A DNA stretch of 38,127 nt from Candidatus Sulfuritelmatomonas gaucii (GCA_900290245.1 OKRB01000046.1:1-38127), one strand, 5' to 3'; shown: positions 7,351 through 15,709, counted from the first letter of the stretch. A program made the numbers and translations. Notes: generated by a model from the letters alone, not told the origin.

Positions 7351-8741
7351 CGGGCAATCCTCAGCATTGCGGCTAGGCTTTGCTCAACATCTTCTTCACT
7401 CGTAACCCAGGACGAGACGCTGATTCGCATGGCCGTTTTTCCTTGCCATTTGGTGGGACCCACCCAGCAGGTTCCCTCTTCCTGTAGACGCACGATGACT
7501 CTTGCGGTTTTTTCGGCATCGCCGAAACTGACAAGAACCTGATTCAGTACGACCTCGTTCAGCACTTCGTAGCCGGCGGCTTTCAATCCCGCGGCAAAAC
7601 GCTGCGCGTGGGCGCAGGTACGGTCGACGATCTCCGCCATTCCGGCTTTTCCCAACTGGCGCAGGCCGGCCCACAGCTCAATGCCGCGCGCACGGCGTGA
7701 AAGCTCGGGAGTGTAGTCGGAGGGCTCGCGCCTCGCGCCGCGCTCCAGATAGGCCGCGCGAAGGCTCATAGCCGCGCGCAATGCCGGGGCGTCACGCACG
7801 AAGGCCAGGCCGCAGTCGTAGCCGAGATTCGGCCATTTGTGCGCATCGGTCGCCCATGAATCCGCCAGCTCGAATCCTTTTACAAGATGGCGGTAATTCG
7901 GCGATGCGGCCGCCCAGAGACCGAAGGCTCCGTCCACGTGAATCCACGCGCCGGCGGCTCGCGCTTCGGGGCAGATGGCGCCCGCAGGATCGAAGGAGCC
8001 AGTGTTCACGTTGCCTGCCTGCAGACAGAGGATTGTTCGGTCATCGAGATGCGGCAGCGCGTCGGCGCGCATGCGTCCTTGCTTGTCGACCGGCACGCGG
8101 ACCACGCGATTCTTGCCAAGCCCGAGCATGGCCAGCGACTTGAGCAGCGAAGGATGCGCTTCCTCGCCGACCACGACATGCAACTCCGGCGCGCCGAAGA
8201 GCCCGTCGGCCTCAACATCCCAGCCGGCACGCTCGAGCAGTTGGTGGCGCGCCGCGGCCAGCGCCGAGAAGTTGGCGATGGTTGCGCCGGTCACCACGCT
8301 GCTTGCTGTCCCTTCCGGCAGCCCGAGCAATTCGCGAGCCCATTCGACCGCCGTGGCTTCCAGGTCGGCGCTCACCGGCGTAGCGACCCAAAGCCCGGCG
8401 TTCTGGTCCCAGGTATTGACCAGCCAACCGGCTGCCATGGCTGCGGGCAGGCAACCACCAATCACGAATCCAAAGAAGCGCCCGCCGCTGATGGCCATCG
8501 TAGCCGGGCCACCAATTTCGCTGAGGAGTCGCACGACTTCTGCGGGATCGGTTTGTTCATTTGGCAGCGGGCCGCACAACGCAGAGAGCGCCGCTATGGA
8601 TTCGGACGTGGGAGCGACTGGCCGGCTGTCGAGGCGGTTGAGGTACTCCACGGCCGAGTGCGCGGCCTGCTGGAGCACGGCGGTGCGCGATGCGAGTTCG
8701 GGGCGCGGTTTCGAAGCAGGATTCGGGGTTCGGGTCGGCAT
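7347..8741 (-). CDS. PLP-dependent group II decarboxylase
   Basis: A 464-residue enzyme of the glutamate / aromatic-amino-acid decarboxylase family (fold type I). The PLP Schiff-base lysine is Lys302 in TDAHKW. Asp270 (HVDGAFG) should pair with the pyridine nitrogen, and His196 (EEAHPSLLKS) should stack on the ring. The N-terminal region carries the usual ISGGRFFGFVIGG and TWDQNAGLW motifs. Members split amino acids to amines and CO2, although some relatives have changed to aldehyde synthase or other substrates. The specificity cannot be read here. The start at 8741 has GGAAG 7 bases upstream. It overlaps the DUF2236 gene by four bases and is divergent from the rimP operon. Confidence 0.88.
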   Translation of the reverse strand: MPTRTPNPASKPRPELASRTAVLQQAAHSAVEYLNRLDSRPVAPTSESIAALSALCGPLPNEQTDPAEVVRLLSEIGGPATMAISGGRFFGFVIGGCLPAAMAAGWLVNTWDQNAGLWVATPVSADLEATAVEWARELLGLPEGTASSVVTGATIANFSALAAARHQLLERAGWDVEADGLFGAPELHVVVGEEAHPSLLKSLAMLGLGKNRVVRVPVDKQGRMRADALPHLDDRTILCLQAGNVNTGSFDPAGAICPEARAAGAWIHVDGAFGLWAAASPNYRHLVKGFELADSWATDAHKWPNLGYDCGLAFVRDAPALRAAMSLRAAYLERGARREPSDYTPELSRRARGIELWAGLRQLGKAGMAEIVDRTCAHAQRFAAGLKAAGYEVLNEVVLNQVLVSFGDAEKTARVIVRLQEEGTCWVGPTKWQGKTAMRISVSSWVTSEEDVEQSLAAMLRIAR

Positions 8742-8834
8742 GGGGTTCTTCCGAGTACAGCAGAGTCTACCACCGGCCCGGCCGTGCTCGGATCAGGATG
8801 TCGGGGTTGAATGTAGCTTGTTCCTTCCGTGAGG

Positions 8835-8863
8835 TTGAATTTCGCTGCGATTCGCCGTATTCT
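8835..8863 (+). promoter_or_regulatory. Sigma70-type promoter upstream of rimP operon leader
   Basis: TTGAAT (8835-8840) and TATTCT (8858-8863) are separated by exactly 17 bases. Each hexamer matches the consensus at four of six positions. Transcription would begin near 8870, so the RNA would run about 55 bases before the terminator hairpin and about 250 bases before the rimP start. Confidence 0.55.
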
Positions 8864-8925
8864 ATAGAGGCAGACGCGTTTGTCCGCCGGGTTTTGCCGT
8901 GGGTGTTCCGGCTGGCGGAGAGATG

Positions 8926-8949
8926 AGTGGGCTTACGGCCCACTTTTTA
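8926..8949 (+). terminator. Intrinsic terminator inside the rimP leader
   Basis: AGTGGGC (8926-8932) and GCCCACT (8938-8944) form a perfect 7-bp stem around the loop TTACG, followed by TTTTATTT. The T-run lies on the plus strand only. No plus-strand gene lies between the divergent decarboxylase gene and this site, so it must end a short RNA. It is therefore either an attenuator of rimP-nusA-infB or the end of a small RNA of about 75 bases. A second possible stem TCCGCC/GGCGGA (8883-8888 with 8914-8919) sits just before it. Confidence 0.7.
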
Positions 8950-8991
8950 TTTGGGCCAAACCAGTGGCGTACGCACAACGGGTGATTCGGA

Positions 8992-9020
8992 TTCAAATCG
9001 TTGTGAATCAATAAGATAAT
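8992..9020 (+). promoter_or_regulatory. Second candidate promoter for rimP
   Basis: TTCAAA (8992-8997) and GATAAT (9015-9020) are 17 bases apart. The -10 matches at five positions and the -35 at four. It lies after the leader terminator and would give rimP transcription that escapes attenuation. The evidence is only this pattern match. Confidence 0.3.
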
Positions 9021-9119
9021 GATCAGTTGGCGGTGGGCTCCCGGCGAGTGGTTTGGGCTGGATGGGCTGAAGGTTCGGGGTCCGTGGCAAAGGGTTTTGT
9101 TTGCCGCGGCAAAGGAACG

Positions 9120-9725
9120 ATGGCGGTCAGCTTGGACGAAATTCGGAAGGCGGCGGAACGGGTGGCCGCCTCGCACGGGCTCGACGTGGTCGATGTCGAG
9201 ATGACCGGGTCGGCAAAAGACCGGATTTTGCGCGTGGCGCTCGAAAAAAATGCCGCGGGCCGGGCGCAACTGAAAGCAGCGGCCGAGGCTCACGCGGAGG
9301 GGTTGCCGGAAAAGCTTTTGGAGGGTTCGCTCACGGTGGAGCAGCTTTCCGGTGTAACGCATGAAGATTGCGCAGAGTTTAGCCGGGATTTTGGCGTTTT
9401 ACTCGATGTGGAAGACCTGGTACCGGGCGCAGCGTACACGCTGGAGGCGAGTTCGCCAGGGCTGGACCGGAAGTTGAGCCGGCCGGAAGAGTTCGAACGG
9501 TTTGCCGGTTGCCTGGTGAAGGTGCGAACGTTCGAAGCGGTTCGCAACAACCGGCACTGGCAGGGAAGATTGGTGGCGGGGTCAAAGACTCCGTCAGAAA
9601 CAGGAACGATCACGCTCGACCTGGCGGCGATGAAACAGAACAGCAAGAGCCGCAAGGCAGGGGTGAACACGGTAGAGATCGCCCTGGGCAACATTGAGCA
9701 GGCGAATCTGGTGCCGGAAATCTGA
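9120..9725 (+). CDS. rimP: Ribosome maturation factor RimP
   Basis: A 201-residue cytoplasmic protein that helps assemble the 30S ribosomal subunit. The N-terminal alpha/beta domain reads SLDEIRKAAERVAASHGLDVV. The conserved block GVTHEDCAEFSRDFGVLLD and then YTLEASSPGLDRKLSRPEEFERF is typical of the family, and an Sm-like C-terminal domain follows. RimP is usually about 150-160 residues. The excess is a mostly charged, Ala/Glu-rich insertion at residues 44-77 between the second strand and GVTHEDC. The ORF is open upstream to 9027, but ATG 9120 is chosen because the family homology starts there and AGGA (9113-9116) precedes it, although the spacing is short. It is the first gene of rimP-nusA-infB. 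Confidence 0.93.
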   Translation: MAVSLDEIRKAAERVAASHGLDVVDVEMTGSAKDRILRVALEKNAAGRAQLKAAAEAHAEGLPEKLLEGSLTVEQLSGVTHEDCAEFSRDFGVLLDVEDLVPGAAYTLEASSPGLDRKLSRPEEFERFAGCLVKVRTFEAVRNNRHWQGRLVAGSKTPSETGTITLDLAAMKQNSKSRKAGVNTVEIALGNIEQANLVPEI

Positions 9726-9734
9726 AAGACAGGG

Positions 9735-9769
9735 ACTGACGGACTAGGGACTAGGGAAAAGTCCTTGAT
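9735..9769. repeat. Short GGACTAGGGACT repeats between rimP and nusA
   Basis: The rimP-nusA gap begins with short overlapping direct repeats (gactgacggactagggactaggg). The last copy can fold as GGACT-agggaaa-AGTCC, without a T-run. The repeats are too short to call an element. They may be slippage products, or a weak pause hairpin within the operon. Confidence 0.35.
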
Positions 9770-9838
9770 CGTGAAGCTCGCGGCGTTTGAGGTTGTTGAA
9801 CCCGGCGCCCCGACCTCAAGGAAAAGAGAGTCAGCAGT

Positions 9839-11497
9839 ATGGCCACCAATGCGTTGTATCAAAGTATCGAGCTCCTCAGCCAGGAGAAAGGCATCGACCC
9901 GGCGATAGTTGTCGGCGCGGTCGAGGAGGCCATCGCCCTGGCCACGCGGAAGTACTACAAGACCCAGGAAAACATGCGTGGCGAACTGAACAAGGAGACC
10001 GGCGAAATCACCGCCTACATTTACAAGACGGTGGTGGCCGGCGATGAGGAGATTGAGGATCCCGTGAACCAGATCACGCTGGAGGAGGCCAATGAAATGG
10101 CACCCGGCGTGGAAGTGGGCAGCGAGATTCGCATCTATCGCGACACCAGCCCGCTGGGCCGCATTGCCGCGCAACTGGCAAAGCAGATCATCTTCCAGAA
10201 GGTTCGCGAAGCAGAGCGTGACACGGTTTTCCAGGAGTACGCGCATCGCGAAAAAGAAGTGCTGAACGCGACGGTGAAGCGGCTTGAGGGCCAGGACATC
10301 ATCTTCGACTTGGGCAAGGCCGAGGCACGCTGCCCCAAGCGCGAGCAGTCGCGGCTTGAGCAGTTCAGCGTGGGTGAGCGCGTGCGCGTGGTGCTGCTCA
10401 AGGTGGATCGCGCCGCCAAGGGCCCGCAGGTGATTGTGAGCCGCGCCGCGCCGGAACTGGTATCGAACCTGTTCCAGTCGGAAGTGCCGGAGATTTACGA
10501 CAACACCGTGGTGATCAGGGCAATCGCGCGCGAGGCGGGCGAGCGCACCAAGATTGCGGTGCAGAGCCGCGACAAGGACGTGGACCCGGTGGGCGCGTGC
10601 GTGGGCATGAAGGGCATGCGCGTGCAGTCGATTATTCGGGAGCTACGCGGCGAGAAGATCGACATCATCGAGTTCAGCGACGAGATCACGACGTTCGCGG
10701 AGAAGGCCCTACAGCCGGCGAAGGTCAGCCGCGTTTCGATCACCGACCTGACCGAGAAGCAGCTTGAAGTGATCGTGGACGATACGCAGTTGTCGCTGGC
10801 GATCGGCAAGAAGGGCCAGAATGTGAGGCTCGCGGCCAAGCTGCTGGGCTGGAAGATCGACATCAAGAGCGAGGAAGAGAAGCGGCAGGAAGTGGAGCAG
10901 CAGATGCAGGCGCTTGCCGGCACGCCGACCACGCCGATCGAGCAGGTGACGGAGCTGGGCGACGGCGTGATCCAGAAACTGGTGGCTGCCGGTGTGACGA
11001 CCGCCGAAGCCCTGGCCGACATGACTCCGGAACAGATCATGGAGATTCCCGGCATTGGCGAGAAAACGCTGGAGAAGATCAGCGTGGCAGTGCGGCACTA
11101 TTTCGGTCATTTTGAAGAGGAAGGCGGAGAGGCGGCCGAAGCCGGCGAAGGATCAGCTGAAAAGGAAACCGCAGCGAAGACGGCTGAAACGCCGGAAGGC
11201 GAAGCAGAGGCGCCAAGCGCGGAAGCGGTTGCCGACACCGCAGCAGCTGAAGAAGAGAATGCGGCGGTGGTTCTGGAAGAGGCCAAGACGGTTGAGGCCG
11301 CCAAGGCTCAGACGGACGATCTGGCCGCGGCAGACACGCTGCATGAGACGCTGGCGGAGGGAGCGGCGGAAACCGAGAGCCAGACGGCCGCGGAGATGGC
11401 AGTAGAGAACGTTCCGCCCGCAGACGAGGCGGAAATACGGGCAGAAGAAAAGACAACAAACGAGGAAGAGGAGTCGGCTAAAGAGGATGGCGCGTAA
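9839..11497 (+). CDS. nusA: Transcription termination/antitermination factor NusA
   Basis: A 552-residue RNA polymerase-associated factor controlling pausing, intrinsic termination and antitermination. Domain order: N-terminal RNAP-binding domain (1-135), S1 domain (about 140-215), KH1 (about 228-283, with GMKGMR), KH2 (about 297-347, with IGKKGQNVR), and a helix-hairpin-helix repeat (about 370-422, MEIPGIGEKTLEKI). After that comes a tail of about 130 residues made almost wholly of Glu and Ala with some Thr, Lys and Asp, probably disordered. The tail is longer than in most families and is strongly acidic. The gene lies 113 bases after rimP and 121 bases before infB, in one operon. In E. coli NusA represses its own operon; the terminator in the rimP leader could provide a similar loop here. 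Confidence 0.95.
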   Translation: MATNALYQSIELLSQEKGIDPAIVVGAVEEAIALATRKYYKTQENMRGELNKETGEITAYIYKTVVAGDEEIEDPVNQITLEEANEMAPGVEVGSEIRIYRDTSPLGRIAAQLAKQIIFQKVREAERDTVFQEYAHREKEVLNATVKRLEGQDIIFDLGKAEARCPKREQSRLEQFSVGERVRVVLLKVDRAAKGPQVIVSRAAPELVSNLFQSEVPEIYDNTVVIRAIAREAGERTKIAVQSRDKDVDPVGACVGMKGMRVQSIIRELRGEKIDIIEFSDEITTFAEKALQPAKVSRVSITDLTEKQLEVIVDDTQLSLAIGKKGQNVRLAAKLLGWKIDIKSEEEKRQEVEQQMQALAGTPTTPIEQVTELGDGVIQKLVAAGVTTAEALADMTPEQIMEIPGIGEKTLEKISVAVRHYFGHFEEEGGEAAEAGEGSAEKETAAKTAETPEGEAEAPSAEAVADTAAAEEENAAVVLEEAKTVEAAKAQTDDLAAADTLHETLAEGAAETESQTAAEMAVENVPPADEAEIRAEEKTTNEEEESAKEDGA

Positions 11498-11618
11498 GAT
11501 GCGCCGAACCGCTGAAAGCCAAGCGCACGATCACGCAAGTGAAGAGAGCAGCCAGTGCCATGAGGTAGCTATGAGCAACTAAGGGCGAATTGGCAGCACA
11601 GACACTGAAAAGAGGCGG
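11498..11618 (+). other. nusA-infB spacer with tiny open frames and no ylxR
   Basis: Many bacteria carry ylxR (rnpM), often with an L7Ae-like gene, between nusA and infB. Here the gap is only 121 bases and holds neither. It contains two minimal frames, ATGAGGTAG (M-R-stop) and ATGAGCAACTAA (M-S-N-stop), just ahead of the infB ribosome site. These may be chance. Confidence 0.4.
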
Positions 11619-14600
11619 ATGAGTAAGGTTCGTATCAACGATCTCGCGAAAGAGCTTGAAGTCAAGTCTCGCGCGATTCTCGACCTTCTTCCGGAACTCG
11701 GCATTGCTGGAGTCAAGACGCACTCCAGCTCGCTGGAGTCGGACGAAGCGGACAAGGTTCGCGCGCGCCTGGAGCAGCAGGCACATCAAGCTTCCCATGC
11801 AAGCGGCGGCACATCGCGCCACGCGGAACCGGCGATTGTTCCGAAGATCGACCTGTCGCACATCCAGAAACCCGGCGATGTGCTGAAGGCGGTCCTGGCC
11901 AAGAAGCACGAAGAGGAAGAAGAGGCACGCCACGCCAGAGTGCCGGTGAAACCGGCGGCGCCGGCCCAACCGGCCAAGCCTCAAGTGCGCACCGTGGCCG
12001 CCGCTGCGCCGCCTGCGGCACCCGCTGCCGCTAAGCCGGCCGCAACTCCAGCCCGCCCTGAACCGCGCAAAATCGTTCCTCAGCCGCGCTCGGCCCCGCC
12101 GATCATTGCACCTCCGCCAGCCGCTCCGGCGATTGCCAGCCGCCCGCCAGCGGGCGCCGTGGTGGCAAAGCCTCCGGCGGGCGTAGTTCCAGGCGCGCGC
12201 ACAGTCGTCGTGGTACCGCCGCCCCCAGGCGGAGTTGTCGTGAAGCCGCCCACGGCTCCCGCGGTGCGCGAAGAGCAGCCGCGCGCCCAAGAGAAACCTG
12301 CCGCAAAAGCGCCTGCAGCAGCACCCGCGATTGGCGAGCCGCAAACGCCTGCCGCAGCGATCGCTGAATCTCTGCCAGCTGCGCCTGAAGCCGTTGAGGC
12401 TCGCGCTCCGATGGCGGAGGCGCCTGCTTCGATTCCAGCGATTGCCGCTCAGTCCGCAGCCGCTCCCGCAAAGCCCGTGAGGGAGCGTGTACCTGAGCCA
12501 CCCGCGCGCCGCATGGTGATGCCGCAAACCGGACCGCGGCCTGTGTACAAAGCATCAATTGTTCCGCCGACCGCGCCTGCCGCCGGCACGGGACTCCAGC
12601 GCGGCAAGCCAATTTTCGATCGCAGACCCACTGGTGGTCCGGGGGGATTCGGACAGCGAACGCCGGGCGGCCCTGGGGCCACAGGCCAGTTTGCCGGCGG
12701 ACCGCGGCCCAAGCATCCCACGCGAACCTCCGCTGGTGGATTTGCACCAGGCGGACCAGGGGCTCCTGGCGCGCGGCCCGGCTTTGGCGCGCGCCCGGGG
12801 TTTGGAGCGCGTCCAGGCCCTGGCGGCGCGCGGCCCGGTGCAGGCGGGGCTCCCCCACCCGCTGAGGGACGCCCGCAGCGCGCTCCGGCTCGTCGCGGAC
12901 GGGGCCAGCAACAATATCCGAAGACCAAAGAAGGTCCGATGAAGGGCTTTGTGCCGCCACCGCGGTACAGCGCCATGCAATACAGCACTGAGCCCCTGCC
13001 CATCACCCGTGAGATCACGGTGACCGAGGGCATCAGCGTGAAAGACCTCGCGGAAAAGCTCGACGTCCGCGCCAAGGATCTGATCGCGACGCTCCTGATG
13101 GGAGGTGTGTTCGTCACCGTCAACCAGTCGCTTGACGCTGAGATGGTGAAGGATGTGGCCGCGAAGTTTGGAGCGGCAGCCAACGTGATCACCTACGAAG
13201 AAGCGCTGGAGAACGAGGCCATCGAAGAGGTTCTGGATACGGAAAAGACCGACATGGTCGAGGTGCCGCGCGCGCCTGTGGTGACCGTCATGGGCCATGT
13301 GGATCACGGCAAGACATCGCTTCTCGATGCCATCCGCGAGACCGACGTGGCCGCCGGCGAGGCCGGAGGCATTACACAGCACATCGGCGCGTACAAAGTG
13401 AAGTTCTCCAAGGAGGGCTCGCCGGCTTCGGGGCGCGAGATCGTATTCCTCGACACGCCGGGCCACGAAGCCTTCACGCGCATGCGCGCCCGCGGCGCCA
13501 AGGTCACCGACATTGTGGTGATCGTGGTGGCCGCTGACGACGGCGTGATGCCGCAGACCCTGGAAGCGATTGATCACGCCAAGGCCGCAGAGGTTCCGAT
13601 CATCGTGGCCGTCAACAAGATCGACAAGCCTGAAGCGAATCCTGACCGCGTGAAGAAGCAGCTCGCGGACCGTGGACTGATTCCGGAGGAGTGGGCAGGC
13701 GCGGGCCAGGAAGGGACGGTCTTTGTCGAAGTCTCGGCGAAGAAGCGCGTGCACCTTGATTTGCTTCTCGAAATGATTTGCCTGGTGAGCGACATCAAGG
13801 CGCCGAAGGCGACACCGGGACGCAAGGCCGTGGGGAGCGTTCTTGAAGCCAAGCTCGATCGCGGCCGCGGAGCTGTGGCCACGGTGCTGGTGCAGGATGG
13901 AACGTTGCACCTGAACGACAGCTACATTGTCGGGAACACCTTCGGCAAAGTCCGCGCCCTGTTCGACGATCGCGGCCGTTTGCTTGAGGAAGCAGGACCG
14001 TCGACGCCGGTGGAAGTGCTGGGCCTTGAAGCCCTGCCCGACGCGGGCGACACGTTCCTGGTGGTTGCCGACCGCGACAAGGCCAAGGGGATTGCGCAGT
14101 ACCGCAAGATGAAGGAGCGTGACGCGCAGCTGGCTAAGAGCGCCCGCGTTTCTCTCGAAGGACTTTCGGAGCAGATTCGCCAGGCCGGCATAAAAGACCT
14201 GCCGCTCATCATCAAGGGCGACGTCACGGGCTCTGTGGAGGTGCTGACCGATTCACTGGCCAGGATGTCAACGGAGAAGGTGCGGGTGAAAGTGCTGCAC
14301 TCGGGCGTCGGCTCCATTACGGAGAGCGATGTGCTGCTTGCGACGGCTTCGAACGCGATCATCATCGGGTTCAATGTGCGCCCCGAGCGCAAAGCCGCTG
14401 AGTTGGCGCAGCAGGAGGGTGTAGAGATCCGCCTGCACTCCATCATCTACGAGTTGCAGGACGAGATTCGCCTGGCCATGATGGGCCTGCTGGAACCGAC
14501 GTTCAAGGAGACCTACCTGGGCCGCGCCGAAGTGCTGAACATCTTCAAGATTCCGAAGGTGGGGACGATCGCCGGCTGCCGCGTGCAGGACGGCGTCATC

Positions 14601-14828
14601 CGCCGCGATGCCGAGGTGAAGGTGATGCGCGACGGCGAACAGATCTTCAAGGGCAAAGTCGGCTCGCTCAAGCGCTTCAAAGACGATGCTCGCGAAGTGA
14701 CCAGCGGCATGGAGTGCGGCATCGGCATTGCCAACTTCAGCGACGTGAAGGAAGGCGACATTCTGGAGGCAATCGGCACCGAGAAGATGGCTGCCGATTT
14801 GGGCGCGCTGACGTCGGCGAAGGCGTAG
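11619..14828 (+). CDS. infB: Translation initiation factor IF-2
   Basis: A 1069-residue GTPase that places initiator tRNA on the 30S subunit and promotes subunit joining. A small N-terminal fold (1-50, [20 protein letters not shown]) is followed by about 375 residues of Ala/Pro-rich and then Gly/Arg-rich low-complexity linker, with GARPGF-type repeats near residues 385-405. An IF2_N domain follows (about 465-520). The G domain shows G1 GHVDHGKT (559-566), G3 DTPGH (612-616) and G4 NKID (666-669). The beta-barrel, domain III and C-terminal tRNA-binding domains complete the protein. At 1069 residues it is longer than E. coli IF2 (890), owing to the linker. AGAGG lies 3 bases before the ATG. A strong terminator follows the stop, which ends the operon here. 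Confidence 0.96.
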   Translation: MSKVRINDLAKELEVKSRAILDLLPELGIAGVKTHSSSLESDEADKVRARLEQQAHQASHASGGTSRHAEPAIVPKIDLSHIQKPGDVLKAVLAKKHEEEEEARHARVPVKPAAPAQPAKPQVRTVAAAAPPAAPAAAKPAATPARPEPRKIVPQPRSAPPIIAPPPAAPAIASRPPAGAVVAKPPAGVVPGARTVVVVPPPPGGVVVKPPTAPAVREEQPRAQEKPAAKAPAAAPAIGEPQTPAAAIAESLPAAPEAVEARAPMAEAPASIPAIAAQSAAAPAKPVRERVPEPPARRMVMPQTGPRPVYKASIVPPTAPAAGTGLQRGKPIFDRRPTGGPGGFGQRTPGGPGATGQFAGGPRPKHPTRTSAGGFAPGGPGAPGARPGFGARPGFGARPGPGGARPGAGGAPPPAEGRPQRAPARRGRGQQQYPKTKEGPMKGFVPPPRYSAMQYSTEPLPITREITVTEGISVKDLAEKLDVRAKDLIATLLMGGVFVTVNQSLDAEMVKDVAAKFGAAANVITYEEALENEAIEEVLDTEKTDMVEVPRAPVVTVMGHVDHGKTSLLDAIRETDVAAGEAGGITQHIGAYKVKFSKEGSPASGREIVFLDTPGHEAFTRMRARGAKVTDIVVIVVAADDGVMPQTLEAIDHAKAAEVPIIVAVNKIDKPEANPDRVKKQLADRGLIPEEWAGAGQEGTVFVEVSAKKRVHLDLLLEMICLVSDIKAPKATPGRKAVGSVLEAKLDRGRGAVATVLVQDGTLHLNDSYIVGNTFGKVRALFDDRGRLLEEAGPSTPVEVLGLEALPDAGDTFLVVADRDKAKGIAQYRKMKERDAQLAKSARVSLEGLSEQIRQAGIKDLPLIIKGDVTGSVEVLTDSLARMSTEKVRVKVLHSGVGSITESDVLLATASNAIIIGFNVRPERKAAELAQQEGVEIRLHSIIYELQDEIRLAMMGLLEPTFKETYLGRAEVLNIFKIPKVGTIAGCRVQDGVIRRDAEVKVMRDGEQIFKGKVGSLKRFKDDAREVTSGMECGIGIANFSDVKEGDILEAIGTEKMAADLGALTSAKA

Positions 14829-14844
14829 TCTTCAACCGGAAGGC

Positions 14845-14885
14845 AGGGCCCGCGGTTCGCACGAATCGCGGGCTCTCTTTGTCTT
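14845..14885 (+). terminator. Intrinsic terminator after infB
   Basis: GCCCGCGGTTC (14848-14858) pairs with GAATCGCGGGC (14863-14873), including one G-T pair, around the loop GCAC. Three further outer pairs are possible. TCTCTTTGTCTTT follows. It begins about 20 bases after the infB stop and closes the rimP-nusA-infB operon. Confidence 0.8.
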
Positions 14886-15002
14886 TCGCCAACGAATGCC
14901 TACCCCGGCAATGGTTCCCTCGATACCTCGCGAGCAAGGGACTCTTCCACATCGGTTCGATGGCAACCCGGCGCCACCGGCAGTGCGTCTTATGTTCCTA
15001 CA

Positions 15003-15112
15003 GCAATTCCTGAGTTGCTGTGACCTCTTGAATTCGGTGCAAGGTCGCCGCTCCCTGGGGGTCGCGTCGACTTGGGTGTAGCACCTTCGGGATACAGTGA
15101 CTCAGGAATTGC
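15003..15112. repeat. 110-bp fold-back element with 13-bp terminal inverted repeats
   Basis: GCAATTCCTGAGT (15003-15015) is repeated exactly in inverted form as ACTCAGGAATTGC (15100-15112). Including mismatches, 19 of the outer 23 bases pair. Inside, GGTGC and GCACC are also placed symmetrically (about 15037 and 15081), so most of the element could fold on itself. There is no open frame and no obvious target-site duplication. The form resembles a MITE or a remnant of insertion-sequence ends; a structured leader of the downstream gene is the alternative. Confidence 0.5.
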
Positions 15113-15139
15113 GATAACGGAAATGGAGGGACATTTCTT

Positions 15140-15709
15140 ATGGATTCGGCTTCAAATCTGCATGGTAAGAAAATCGCGATTCTCGCGACCGATGGCTTTG
15201 AACAAGTGGAATTGACTGAACCGCGCAAGGCGTTCGATGAAGCCGGCGCGAAGACAGAAGTGATTGCACCGCGGGATGGAGAGATCAAAGGCTGGAATTT
15301 CAGAGAGTGGGGCGAAAGTGTCAAAGTCGACAGGACGCTCGATGGCGCCTCGCCGCAGGACTATGATGCGCTGGTGCTGCCCGGGGGAGTGATGAACCCG
15401 GACCGTTTGCGTATGGATCCGCTGGCTGTTGAATTCGTTCGCAAATTTGTGGAGACGGGCAAAACGGTGGCGGCGATTTGCCACGGACCGTGGGCCTTGA
15501 TTGAAGCAGGAGTGGTGCGGAGCAAGACCCTCACCTCATGGCCCTCAATCAAGACCGACCTCAAGAACGCGGGAGCGCAATGGGTTGACCAGGAAGTATG
15601 TACCGACGGCCAGTTCATCACCAGCCGCAAGCCTGACGACATCCCGGCATTCAGCCGCGCCACGATTGAAGCAGTGAGCCGCGGTTCGAAGCACCGGGCA
15701 GCTGCGTGA
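15140..15709 (+). CDS. PfpI/DJ-1 family protein (general stress protein 18-like)
   Basis: A 189-residue cytoplasmic protein of the DJ-1/PfpI superfamily, similar to E. coli YhbO and B. subtilis YraA. The nucleophile elbow is AICHGPWAL with Cys114 followed by His115, and Glu21 (TDGFEQVE) is the conserved acid beside it. The region LVLPGGVMNPDRLR completes the family signature. Members have been described as intracellular proteases, chaperones or glyoxal-linked deglycases, and the last activity is disputed, so the role is best given as a stress protein. GGAGGG lies 9 bases before the start. It stands alone on the plus strand, inside the segment that separates infB from rbfA. Confidence 0.9.
   Translation: MDSASNLHGKKIAILATDGFEQVELTEPRKAFDEAGAKTEVIAPRDGEIKGWNFREWGESVKVDRTLDGASPQDYDALVLPGGVMNPDRLRMDPLAVEFVRKFVETGKTVAAICHGPWALIEAGVVRSKTLTSWPSIKTDLKNAGAQWVDQEVCTDGQFITSRKPDDIPAFSRATIEAVSRGSKHRAAA

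Larger units (their letters stand above)
8742..9119. other. Divergent intergenic region with the rimP leader
   Basis: This 378-base region separates the leftward decarboxylase gene from the rightward rimP gene. It holds a good rightward promoter (8835-8863), a short hairpin-rich stretch closed by an intrinsic terminator (8926-8949), a second weaker promoter candidate (8992-9020), and an inverted repeat TGATTC/GAATCA at 8983-8988 and 9005-9010. No protein-coding gene fits. Confidence 0.7.
14829..15139. other. Intergenic region infB to pfpI-like gene
   Basis: This 311-base gap carries the infB terminator (14845-14885), a featureless stretch, and the 110-bp fold-back element (15003-15112). The element ends 27 bases before the next start codon. 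A GGAGGG ribosome site is at 15125-15130. No gene is supported. In relatives rbfA would be expected here. Confidence 0.6.

Noticed and set aside
8983..9010. Sequence resembling a tRNA T-arm (ggattcaaatcg)
   Set aside because: No acceptor stem, D-arm or anticodon arm can be drawn around it; it is part of a simple inverted repeat.
8862..9362. 166-codon minus-strand open frame
   Set aside because: It overlaps rimP in the opposite direction, has no family motif, and covers the promoter and terminator of the rimP leader.
12760..12860. Repeated gcgcggcccggctttgg-type DNA in infB
   Set aside because: It encodes GARPGF repeats in the IF-2 linker and is explained as coding low complexity, not as a separate element.
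11478..13910. Several long minus-strand open frames (349, 285 and 451 codons) across infB
   Set aside because: They mirror the GC-rich low-complexity linker and G domain of IF-2; the translations are Arg/Ala/His-rich and match nothing.
14714..15081. Small plus-strand frames running past the infB stop
   Set aside because: They cross the infB terminator and the fold-back element and have no recognisable content.
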